Positions 1-4,785 of a DNA stretch of 6,692 nt are shown here, in pieces; position 1 is the stretch's first letter; each line of letters opens with the position of its first letter. The DNA is taken from assembly GCA_904420155.1 (NCBI GenBank), contig CAJFUH010000222.1, positions 1-6,692 on the forward strand. Direction: 5' to 3'. Source of the DNA: an uncultured Clostridia bacterium (GTDB taxonomy: Bacteria; Bacillota; Clostridia; Oscillospirales; Acutalibacteraceae). The notes beneath the pieces are model-generated. The model made no database searches. It was not told the origin of the DNA and worked only from the letters and a program-made list of their open reading frames with translations. The position numbers were made by a program, and so were the translations under genes.

Positions 1-95
1 AACCCTTTCAAGGAATCCATGATCTTCGTGATAATGGCGTTCCCTGTTTCCTTTTTCAAGCGTGTTCCATCAATTAAAAGATCACAGGTTAGCAT
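1..95 (-). CDS. Hypothetical protein, N-terminal 31 codons (runs off the window)
   Basis: Leftward reading frame starting with ATG at 95-93, preceded by a strong AGGAGGTGAG ribosome binding site (110-101) five bases upstream. The visible residues begin MLTCDLLIDGTRLKKE and continue to the window edge without a stop. I do not recognise the family. It lies 30 bp downstream of the Cro-like gene on the same strand and is therefore probably the second gene of the leftward early operon controlled by the operators at 372-458. In temperate elements this position is usually an early regulatory or replication gene, but that is context only. Confidence 0.6.
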   Translation of the reverse strand, partial: MLTCDLLIDGTRLKKETGNAIITKIMDSLKG

Positions 96-125
96 TTTTT
101 CTCACCTCCTTCCACTCTGGCCGGG

Positions 126-353
126 TTAGGCGGGTTCATCTGAATCTTCTTTAAAAAGCTCCATAATAGGAACATCGGGAAAAACAAGATTTCTGATTCT
201 ACACGCTTCATCAAGATATAACTTTGTTTTCCCACTTAGCTTTCGAGATAAAGTGTCTCTATTCATTCCTGTAATTCTACAGATATCCATTTTAGATATG
301 TTTCTTCGTCCCATTTCAGCCCGTAAGTTTTCATATTTGATGGTACTCAACAT
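126..353 (-). CDS. Small Cro-like XRE/HTH DNA-binding protein
   Basis: A 75-residue protein, about the size of a bare helix-turn-helix regulator. The HTH lies around residues 19-42: ISKMDICRITGMNRDTLSRK has the Xre/Cro pattern (small residue, hydrophobic, Gly turn, then Asn-Arg-Asp-Thr-Leu recognition helix), followed by GKTKLYLDEACRI as the next helices. There is no effector or protease domain. The ATG at 353-351 has a GGAGGTG site seven bases upstream (revcomp of 361-367). It is transcribed divergently from the longer HTH repressor at 498-923, with shared operators between them, so by analogy with phage switches it is the Cro-like (lytic or early) partner and the first gene of the leftward operon. 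Role inferred from size, fold and position; it could instead be an activator or an antirepressor-like regulator. Confidence 0.75.
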   Translation of the reverse strand: MLSTIKYENLRAEMGRRNISKMDICRITGMNRDTLSRKLSGKTKLYLDEACRIRNLVFPDVPIMELFKEDSDEPA

Positions 354-371
354 CTCAATTCACCTCCGATC

Positions 372-458
372 TAACGCATTGCGTTAAGATTGTCTATATA
401 ATAACACGCATTGCGTTGGATTGCAATACCTTTTTGCAAAAAAATCTTGCAATGCGTG
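372..458. promoter_or_regulatory. Three operator sites (CGCATTGCG motif) of the divergent switch
   Basis: Three related sites lie between the divergent HTH genes. Site 1 (372-386) is a perfect palindrome, TAACGCA-T-TGCGTTA. Site 2 (406-416) is ACGCA-T-TGCGT, with decayed outer bases. Site 3 (447-458) reads TTGCAATGCGTG, equivalent to CACGCATTGCAA on the other strand, with one half degenerate. Centres at 379, 411 and about 452 are 32 and 41 bp apart, near three and four helical turns. Site 2 lies in the spacer of the leftward promoter, site 1 just downstream of its expected start, and site 3 over the -35 of the rightward promoter. The grading of site quality is what a CI/Cro-type switch would need. 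Which protein prefers which site cannot be read from the sequence. Confidence 0.75.
398..426 (-). promoter_or_regulatory. Leftward early promoter of the Cro-like gene
   Basis: On the minus strand a -35 TTGCAA (426-421) is followed by a 17-bp spacer and a -10 TATTAT (403-398). The spacer contains operator site 2 and the expected start point (about 391) is next to operator site 1, so a bound repressor would directly block it. Confidence 0.65.
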
Positions 459-475
459 ATTTTATATGCTAAAAT
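447..475 (+). promoter_or_regulatory. Rightward promoter of the CI-like repressor gene
   Basis: -35 TTGCAA (447-452), 17-bp spacer, -10 TAAAAT (470-475), start expected near 482, leaving a leader of under 20 bases that is almost entirely the AGGAGGGGG ribosome binding site (485-493). The -35 is part of operator site 3, pointing to autoregulation. Confidence 0.65.
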
Positions 476-497
476 ACAGATAACAGGAGGGGGATAC

Positions 498-923
498 ATG
501 GATTTTTATTTAGTTCTAGCCGATATAATGGACAGGAAACATCTTACAATTCCAGAAGTCGCCAGACTTTGTGGTTTGTCAGATTCCACGGTTAGGAGTA
601 TTTTTGATCGAAAGCAAAAAAAAATTGCATTAAATGTAGCCTTTAAAATTTCAGAGGGGTTAGGGGTATCTCTAGATGAATTAAACACAGGGATAAAACC
701 GCTAGAAGAAAAAGAACCCCCTAGTCCAGAAAAATCCGAACTAGGGGAAGATCAAGAATTAAGTAAAGAAGATGAAGAATTATATTTAAGCTTGAGAGCT
801 GTACTCGAAAAAGCTAAAATAGTTGCCCCGGGGGAGCCTTTATCACCGGATCAAGCTCAAAGAGTAATTGCTATTCTTCAACTTATCAGGCTCCTTTTCG
901 ATAAGGGTACTGAGAAACATTAG
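498..923 (+). CDS. CI-like XRE-family transcriptional repressor
   Basis: A 141-residue protein. The frame is open further upstream, but ATG 498 is chosen because a strong AGGAGGGGG site ends four bases before it and the upstream part would overlap the operators and promoter. Residues 1-62 form an Xre-type HTH domain: LTIPEVARLCGLSDSTVRSI is the helix-turn-helix, followed by the typical ending SEGLGVSLDEL. Residues 66-92 are a charged, proline-rich linker, and residues 93-137 are predicted helical (EELYLSLRAVLEK, then AQRVIAILQLIRLLFD), probably for oligomerisation. There is no S24/LexA-like peptidase domain, and no ImmA-like HExxH metalloprotease gene follows, so induction is not by the usual self-cleavage or visible protease partner. 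Divergent to the Cro-like gene with shared operators; most likely maintains the integrated state. It has no obvious terminator, and its last 81 bp overlap a convergent small ORF. Confidence 0.8.
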   Translation: MDFYLVLADIMDRKHLTIPEVARLCGLSDSTVRSIFDRKQKKIALNVAFKISEGLGVSLDELNTGIKPLEEKEPPSPEKSELGEDQELSKEDEELYLSLRAVLEKAKIVAPGEPLSPDQAQRVIAILQLIRLLFDKGTEKH

Positions 924-1001
924 AATCTCAGAAGGTTTTTTAAACGATTTGATTTCATTCAACACTCTTAATGTTTCAGGATCGCATTCCGAAATTTTCA
1001 C
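843..1001 (-). CDS. Small hypothetical protein (52 aa), convergent with the repressor
   Basis: GTG start at 1001-999, eight bases after a strong AAAGGAGG (1017-1010), reading 52 codons to TGA at 845-843. The product begins MKISECDPETLRVLNEIKSF and continues KKPSEILMFLSTLIEKEPD, a soluble, helix-forming, charged sequence typical of real small phage proteins; I do not recognise a family. A well-formed promoter lies 65 bases upstream (1094-1066). The unusual point is an 81-bp tail-to-tail overlap with the repressor gene, so its mRNA would be antisense to the repressor 3' end. It could be a regulator or accessory factor, or a gene whose original 3' end was replaced by recombination. The start region is well supported, the product less so. 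Confidence 0.5.
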   Translation of the reverse strand: MKISECDPETLRVLNEIKSFKKPSEILMFLSTLIEKEPDKLKNSNYSLSLIR

Positions 1002-1065
1002 GACAACAGCCTCCTTTATCTATTGGTCATCAGAGCCCACACCGATCAAATGTTTTGATACCAAT

Positions 1066-1094
1066 ATAATAGTACATTTGTTTGATACTTTCAA
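1066..1094 (-). promoter_or_regulatory. Leftward promoter of the 52-aa gene, with GTATCAAA repeats
   Basis: Minus-strand -35 TTGAAA (1094-1089), 17-bp spacer, -10 TATTAT (1071-1066). An 8-bp direct repeat GTATCAAA occurs in the spacer next to the -35 (1088-1081) and just after the -10 (1061-1054), 27 bp apart. The second copy also forms an inverted repeat ATCAAA-TGT-TTTGAT (1045-1059). Their placement around the -10 and start point suggests operators for a regulator other than the one using the CGCATTGCG sites. Confidence 0.5.
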
Positions 1095-1321
1095 GAGGTT
1101 TAGAAGAAAAATTCTTACTGATTTCTATAGTATATTTTTGGTAACATTCTCCTTTCCTTGTTAATGATTTAAAGCTTATATCCTGTTAAAACCAATTATA
1201 TTACCATCTTTATCTATAGTAATAATTAAGTGAAAAAATTTCACTTGAAATTTTGAATAAAGTAGAGATTGTTGCGATAGATATTTATTTTAATCGTGAC
1301 GGATAAACACATGTAAATAAA
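1095..1321. other. AT-rich intergenic stretch with decayed-looking coding remnants
   Basis: No complete gene found. On the minus strand a 22-codon frame (1244-1176) encodes ITIDKDGNIIGFNRI near its end, protein-like but without a ribosome binding site. Immediately downstream, another minus frame stays open from about 1187 to 1032 (includes YTIEISKNFSSKPLESIKQM) but has no start codon near the AAAGGAG at 1157-1151. Both may be remnants of one frameshifted gene, or chance in AT-rich DNA. A perfect inverted repeat AAGTGAAA-AAA-TTTCACTT sits at 1228-1246; it has no adjoining T-tract, so it is not a convincing terminator. Confidence 0.35.
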
Positions 1322-1322
1322 C

Positions 1323-1358
1323 AAAAAAAGAACCCGCTCCTGTATGAACAGAAGCGGG
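1323..1358 (-). terminator. Rho-independent terminator of the membrane-protein cassette
   Basis: On the minus strand CCCGCTTCTG (1358-1349), a six-base loop and CAGGAGCGGG (1342-1333) form a 10-bp GC-rich stem with one G-T wobble, followed by TTCTTTTTTT (1332-1323). It lies 35 bp after the stop of the 199-aa gene and closes that leftward operon. Confidence 0.9.
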
Positions 1359-1392
1359 CAGAGGAAGGTTGTCATCTATTGGTGGCATCTTT

Positions 1393-1992
1393 TTATATAG
1401 TAGACATTACATTTTTATGTTTATCTTTTATCTTAACTTCATTTTCATTGAAAATCTTTCTTTGTGTGCTTCGTTTTTCAATCTCTTTTTTCTTTCGTTT
1501 ATCCACTTTTTTCAATAAATAATGCAAAATATGCAACATAATATTTTTTTTAGCATTATTTATTCTAAACTTTATAGGATGTTTAATTTGATATATATCC
1601 TCGGTTAAAGTGGATTCATCGTTAAAAATATTAAGTATATCTTTTTCTTTATTTTTAGACAGACGCACCCATTCACTCATTAATTCCTTAGCGAAATCTT
1701 CATCTGTTCCTATAGGCTGTATTGTGACATTCTGAAATTCCATTCCCCCTTCTTCCAAAAGCTCAGAAACTTTTTTGAGGTATTGGTTCATATAAGGATA
1801 ATTGTCTAAACGCCCTTTTATTTTCAGTCTTAGATACTCTCTTTCAATCTTTATAGCTTTTATTTTAGTTTTCTCTATTAATAAATCCTTCTTAATTCTC
1901 TTTTTAGTGGAATGGAGATAACACCAATTAACCGCTGAATTCACAATTAGTAATAATAAGATCAAAAAAACGATGAACAGGATTATATACAT
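1393..1992 (-). CDS. Hypothetical membrane-anchored, lysine-rich protein (199 aa)
   Basis: Second gene of a leftward pair. ATG at 1992-1990 with AAGGAGG seven to eight bases upstream. Residues 1-21 are one strongly hydrophobic segment (MYIILFIVFLILLLLIVNSA), a membrane anchor or uncleaved signal; lysine/arginine-rich residues after it suggest the rest faces the cytoplasm. Residues 28-60 look helical and possibly coiled-coil (KKRIKKDLLIEKTKIKAIKI). Residues 75-160 form a mixed region (MEFQNVTIQPIGTDEDFAKE), and the C-terminal 40 residues are extremely lysine-rich (KKVDKRKKKEIEKR). No family or catalytic motif is recognised. It is only 19 bp from the upstream 97-aa membrane protein and shares its terminator, so the two probably act together at the membrane. 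In a prophage this would suit a superinfection-exclusion or host-modifying cargo unit, but that is a guess from context. Confidence 0.7.
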   Translation of the reverse strand: MYIILFIVFLILLLLIVNSAVNWCYLHSTKKRIKKDLLIEKTKIKAIKIEREYLRLKIKGRLDNYPYMNQYLKKVSELLEEGGMEFQNVTIQPIGTDEDFAKELMSEWVRLSKNKEKDILNIFNDESTLTEDIYQIKHPIKFRINNAKKNIMLHILHYLLKKVDKRKKKEIEKRSTQRKIFNENEVKIKDKHKNVMSTI

Positions 1993-2011
1993 AGTGAAAC
2001 CTCCTTACAAT

Positions 2012-2305
2012 TTATTTTTTATTAACTGAAAGCCTTTCTATGTGTTCCAGTAACATTTTTTGAGTTTTACGTGACTCTTTCTTTTGATCAGAATATGCTT
2101 CAATCAAATCTTTTTTTGCATTATCATATGCTATTCTAATTTGTTTTACTGTAAAGCGATTTTGAAACATAAGGATAACAAGAAAAGCGATTACTAATAT
2201 TGCTAAAATTACCAATACAGGAGCATTTTCTGATAATTCAGCTGCTGCTTGAGACAAAAAATCAAAATTTAAGAGTATCACTGGTTCTAATCCCAACTTC
2301 AACAT
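2012..2305 (-). CDS. Hypothetical small single-pass membrane protein (97 aa)
   Basis: First gene of the leftward pair. Residues 1-28 form a short N-terminal region, residues 29-48 one transmembrane helix (PVLVILAILVIAFLVILMF), and residues 52-92 a charged helix with coiled-coil character (KQIRIAYDNAKKDLIEAY, then KMLLEHIERL). Single-pass protein with a cytoplasmic helical tail is the likely topology. The start is uncertain: ATG 2305 is directly preceded by AGGGG with almost no spacing, whereas TTG at 2296-2294 would be better spaced. A good promoter lies just upstream. No family recognised. The tight linkage to the 199-aa membrane protein suggests a two-component membrane complex. Holin is conceivable from size and topology, but there is no endolysin beside it and the location next to the recombinase argues for a cargo gene instead. 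Confidence 0.7.
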   Translation of the reverse strand: MLKLGLEPVILLNFDFLSQAAAELSENAPVLVILAILVIAFLVILMFQNRFTVKQIRIAYDNAKKDLIEAYSDQKKESRKTQKMLLEHIERLSVNKK

Positions 2306-2337
2306 CCCCTATTTTGTAACCCCAATCTCACAGTTAC

Positions 2338-2366
2338 ATTTTACCATTTCAGGAGAAGTGATTCAA
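2338..2366 (-). promoter_or_regulatory. Promoter of the membrane-protein cassette
   Basis: Minus-strand -35 TTGAAT (2366-2361), 17-bp spacer, -10 TAAAAT (2343-2338), start expected near 2331. It gives a leader of about 25 bases to ATG 2305. Copies of GTTAC/GTAAC flank it (2316-2320, 2333-2337, 2369-2373, 2386-2390) and could be regulator sites. Confidence 0.6.
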
Positions 2367-2646
2367 GATGTTACCTAAATTTGGTGTAACACTGTCAAAA
2401 ATAGCTAAAAATTAATTTTTAAAATATAATTATCATCGGTTTTTTGGACACTTTTTCATGGTAGTATCCTTGTTTAAGTGGTATTATAAAATATACACTA
2501 ACTGTACCATATCCGGTGAAACAGCGGACAAAAACTTGAAGTGGCGATGGTATGCCGGAGCATTTCGTTCAAAGTAACCATAACAGCACAATTATCCATA
2601 AAGATAGAAATCGGGAACAGCATATAGGAAAGGGGAATGAAAGAGC
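2367..2646 (+). promoter_or_regulatory. Leader region upstream of the serine recombinase
   Basis: About 280 bp separating the leftward cassette from the rightward recombinase. The first 130 bp are very AT-rich, including an imperfect palindrome GTTAC-11-GTAAC at 2369-2390 and TATTATAAAAT at 2482-2492, which could be a -10 but lacks a well-spaced -35. Composition changes near 2510 to the more balanced level of the recombinase. CATA motifs, as in sporulation sigma-factor -10 elements, occur at 2507, 2578, 2597 and 2621, but I could not pair any of them with a properly spaced -35. A short frame ending in an ATGA overlap with the recombinase is listed separately. Confidence 0.35.
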
Positions 2647-2650
2647 ATGA
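2552..2650 (+). CDS. Possible 32-codon leader ORF overlapping the recombinase start
   Basis: ATG 2552 opens a frame of 32 residues (begins MPEHFVQSNHNSTIIHK) whose TGA (2648-2650) overlaps the recombinase ATG in the ATGA arrangement usual for translational coupling. The composition is histidine- and asparagine-rich and there is no clear ribosome binding site, so it may be chance. If real, it would be co-translated with the recombinase and would be a candidate accessory peptide. Confidence 0.22.
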   Translation: MPEHFVQSNHNSTIIHKDRNREQHIGKGNERA

Positions 2651-4287
2651 GTATAGTGGCCGTCTATGCGCGTAAATCAAAATACAACGCGGCGGGAGAG
2701 AGTATAGAGAACCAAGTTTCTCTGTGTAAAGAATATGCTTTCCATAAGTTTGGGGACGATTGCCAGATTCAAGTTTATGAAGACGAAGGATATACAGGCG
2801 GAAATATGGAACGCCCCATGTTCCAAAAGTTTTTGAACGATTGCAAGGAAACCCCTTTCGCGGCGCTTGTTTGCTATCGTCTGGACAGGATCAGCCGCAG
2901 CGTATCAGATTTTTCAACGGTTCTGGATCAGCTGCAAGAGAGCGGTGTGGATTTCATTTCGATAAACGAGAGCTTCGATACGTCTACTCCAATGGGGCGG
3001 GCTATGATGTATATCGCCAGTGTGTTTGCCCAGTTGGAGCGTGAGACTATCGCAGAAAGGGTGCGCGACAACAAATACATGCTTGCCCATACGGGAAGGT
3101 GGCAGGGCGGCACAGTGCCCCAGGGGTACCAGGCACAACAGATTGAATATATAGACGAAAGCGGAAAAAAGCGGAAATATTTCCAACTGGTACAAGACCA
3201 AGAATGGGCCCCTACTATTGCAATGCTGTACAGTAAATACATAGAGCTGGGAAGCTTTGCACAATTGGAGGCGTACCTGTTGAAAAACAGCATTTATACC
3301 ATAAAAGGGAAAGAGTATACCAGGGCGGGGCTTCAAAGCTTGATCCGCAATCCTGTCTATGCCGTCAATTCGCCGGAAGTATATGATTATATGCTGCAAC
3401 AAGGGGTACAGATGGCCAACGATAGGGAGGCATACGACGGCACAAAGGGATTGATTGGCTATTCCAAAACCCAGCAATACGGGAAATACGCCAAAAGGAG
3501 AAAACTGTCCAAAGAAAATTGGATTGTAGCGGTTGGAAACCATGCCGGGATCATTCCCGGGAATGTCTGGGTACAGGCGCAGCAGGTGATGGAATCCAAC
3601 AGTGGCGCTTATGTACGTACGGGAACGGGGCAGAATGATCTTTTTTCAGGGATACTATTTTGTGAAAAGTGCGGGCATCGGATGATTGTCAAGTGTAACC
3701 GGCGAAATAAAAACGGCGAGCAGGTATTCTATTACAAATGCGGCTTGAAGGATCGCAGCAAGGGGGCGCTGTGCGATTGTAAGAATATAAACGGCGTTGA
3801 ATTTGACAAAGGCGTGATATTGGCCCTTAAGGAGAGGTTTCGGAAAGAAGGGGAGATCGGCCGGGTTGTGAATCAGAGCCAACAGAAAGCCAAACAAAGA
3901 TGGGAATATCAGGCTAAAGAAATCAGAGGCATTGAAAAAGAGATTGCGGCGAATGACCGTTCCATCCAAAAGCTGGTGCTTTCTTTCTCCCAGTCGGAAG
4001 ACGAGGAGATGGATAGGCAATTTAAATCCATGATTAAAGAGTTAACAGGAAAGAACGCGAAATTAAAGGAACGTCTCATGATGCTTTCCCGGCGGCAAAC
4101 AGCCGAAAAGAATGAGGAATACAACATGGAATTGATTGGCTCTGCTATCACAAGATTCACAACGGAATTTGACGACCTGCCGTTACATGAAAAAAGGCGG
4201 ATGCTACAGACCTTTATCCAATCCCTGTCCTGGGATGGGGAAAATGTGGGTATCCACTTGTATACTGATAAGATCGCACCGGAGTGA
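2647..4287 (+). CDS. Large serine recombinase (site-specific integrase/excisionase)
   Basis: A 546-residue protein with the full large serine recombinase layout. The N-terminal resolvase domain (1-145) has YARKS with catalytic Ser11 and Arg9, CYRLDRISRS with Arg78, Asp80 and Arg81, GRAMMY (Arg118), and QLERETIAERV leading into the long helix E. A recombinase domain follows (about 155-260; QGGTVPQGY at its start), then a zinc ribbon with CEKCG (Cys339/342), YYKCG (365) and Cys376/378, and a coiled coil at about 411-485. This family cuts both att sites through a phosphoserine link and joins attP to attB; excision normally needs a small directionality factor. ATG 2647 has AAAGGGG eleven bases upstream and an in-frame stop close before it. 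Its stop lies about 25 bp from the dpaB junction, the expected place for the gene that inserted this element. By analogy with SpoIVCA of the skin element it may excise the element during sporulation. All visible catalytic residues are present, so it is probably active. Confidence 0.95.
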   Translation: MSIVAVYARKSKYNAAGESIENQVSLCKEYAFHKFGDDCQIQVYEDEGYTGGNMERPMFQKFLNDCKETPFAALVCYRLDRISRSVSDFSTVLDQLQESGVDFISINESFDTSTPMGRAMMYIASVFAQLERETIAERVRDNKYMLAHTGRWQGGTVPQGYQAQQIEYIDESGKKRKYFQLVQDQEWAPTIAMLYSKYIELGSFAQLEAYLLKNSIYTIKGKEYTRAGLQSLIRNPVYAVNSPEVYDYMLQQGVQMANDREAYDGTKGLIGYSKTQQYGKYAKRRKLSKENWIVAVGNHAGIIPGNVWVQAQQVMESNSGAYVRTGTGQNDLFSGILFCEKCGHRMIVKCNRRNKNGEQVFYYKCGLKDRSKGALCDCKNINGVEFDKGVILALKERFRKEGEIGRVVNQSQQKAKQRWEYQAKEIRGIEKEIAANDRSIQKLVLSFSQSEDEEMDRQFKSMIKELTGKNAKLKERLMMLSRRQTAEKNEEYNMELIGSAITRFTTEFDDLPLHEKRRMLQTFIQSLSWDGENVGIHLYTDKIAPE

Positions 4288-4330
4288 AGGGGAGAACTAT
4301 ATAATTTTGGTAATTACGGATACTTCTGTC
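4288..4330 (+). other. Right attachment junction (attR-like) between element and dpaB
   Basis: Between the recombinase stop (4287) and the first residues alignable to DpaB (Ile-Thr-Asp at 4313-4321) lies the element-host boundary. A perfect 8-bp palindrome GTAATTAC spans 4310-4317, exactly where the homology begins, and it is a reasonable candidate for the centre of the serine-recombinase site. To the left, ACTATATAATTTTG is AT-rich like element DNA; to the right the codons follow DpaB. The crossover dinucleotide cannot be fixed without the left junction. Confidence 0.6.
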
Positions 4331-4579
4331 ACCATGGCGGCAAAATCCCATCTGAGAATTGGCAGGCCGGTACTCCTGGCTTTGGCTACCAATGATGGGT
4401 TGGGGGCTTCTGCACAAAATATTGGAAGACTAGTCAATACCAAACAAGTATATTTTGTCCCCTTCTCCCAGGATGACACGGAGAAAAAACCAAATTCCCT
4501 GGTAGCCCATTTTGATTTATTACCCATTTCGTTAGAGGCTGCACTGAGGGGAAATCAAATACAACCTATGATTTTATAA
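4313..4579 (+). pseudogene. dpaB: Dipicolinate synthase subunit B, C-terminal part, interrupted by the element
   Basis: The 88 codons from ITDTSVTMAAKSHLR to NQIQPMIL and the TAA at 4577-4579 match the C-terminal part of SpoVFB/DpaB as I remember it (B. subtilis TDSPVLMAAKATLR, STNDALG, QDD-KKPNS-VA, QPVLI). Visible conserved blocks are ATNDGLG, VYFVPFSQDD and KKPNSLVAH. DpaB is the flavoprotein-like subunit which with DpaA makes dipicolinate from the lysine-pathway intermediate dihydrodipicolinate in the mother cell. The full protein is about 200 residues, so more than half is missing at the 5' side. The frame stays open upstream into the recombinase gene, but that part has no DpaB similarity and no usable start. 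There are no internal stops, consistent with a gene kept intact by excision rather than a decaying remnant. A terminator follows directly. Confidence 0.88.
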
Positions 4580-4593
4580 GAGATCCTTGATGA

Positions 4594-4629
4594 AAAAGGG
4601 CTGGACGATTTTTTCGGTCCAGCCTTTTC
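4594..4629 (+). terminator. Rho-independent terminator after dpaB
   Basis: GGCTGGAC (4599-4606) and GTCCAGCC (4617-4624) form an 8-bp stem around a ten-base loop, flanked by AAAAA before and TTTTCT after. It sits 20 bp past the dpaB stop, so dpaB is the last gene of its transcript here. Confidence 0.88.
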
Positions 4630-4723
4630 TATGGTAGGAAGCATACAGAACCGATGACGCGCATAAAAGTTAAGGCGAGAACGGTTCCGGAGGCCCAAAA
4701 CCAGTTTTGCCGCAGCGCGCTCC

Positions 4724-4752
4724 TTGCGATTTTATGGGGAATCGTTTACAAT
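4724..4752 (+). promoter_or_regulatory. Promoter of the zinc-ribbon membrane protein gene
   Basis: -35 TTGCGA (4724-4729), 17-bp spacer, -10 TACAAT (4747-4752), start expected near 4759. This supports the GTG 4786 start and excludes ATG 4654, which would lie upstream of the promoter. Confidence 0.6.
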
Positions 4753-4785
4753 AGGGGAAGAAAATTAGAAATAGGAGTGAATACA

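Larger units (their letters stand above)
1..4312. mobile_element. Right end of a prophage-like integrative element inserted in dpaB
   Basis: Everything left of about 4312 reads as the right-hand part of a temperate element: a Cro/CI-like divergent switch, an AT-rich cargo cassette, and a large serine recombinase whose stop codon is about 25 bp from the host junction. Host coding sequence (dpaB C-terminal part) starts abruptly at about 4313. The left end, the other attachment site and the 5' half of dpaB are outside the window, so size and whether the element is a full phage, a remnant or an ICE cannot be told; no structural, packaging or conjugation gene is visible here. The region 924-2500 is visibly more AT-rich than the recombinase and the host genes, suggesting a mosaic origin. 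Confidence 0.85.

Noticed and set aside
411..497. Upstream extension of the repressor frame to ATG 411
   Set aside because: It would begin inside operator site 2 and upstream of the promoter; ATG 498 has a strong ribosome binding site.
868..1164. 98-codon plus-strand frame
   Set aside because: No ribosome binding site, overlaps the repressor end, unlike a natural protein; the minus strand here has the better supported 52-aa gene.
1228..1246. AAGTGAAA inverted repeat as a terminator
   Set aside because: AT-rich stem without a following T-tract; at most an operator.
2368..2412. 14-codon plus-strand ORF starting MLPKFGVTL, after AGGAG
   Set aside because: Spacing of 12 bases is poor, no promoter, and it falls on the repeat-rich control region; not distinguishable from chance.
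2500..2640. CATA motifs as sigma-E or sigma-K -10 elements of the recombinase
   Set aside because: None has a convincing -35 at the right distance, so I do not annotate a sporulation promoter.
2914..3543. Long minus-strand frame inside the recombinase
   Set aside because: Shadow of a well-supported recombinase gene; composition is not protein-like.
4136..4312. Upstream part of the frame that contains the dpaB fragment
   Set aside because: Overlaps the recombinase 3' end in another frame and shows no DpaB similarity; it is open by chance.
4654..4785. ATG 4654 as the start of the zinc-ribbon protein
   Set aside because: No ribosome binding site, the added residues are not family-like, and a promoter lies inside the stretch; GTG 4786 fits better.
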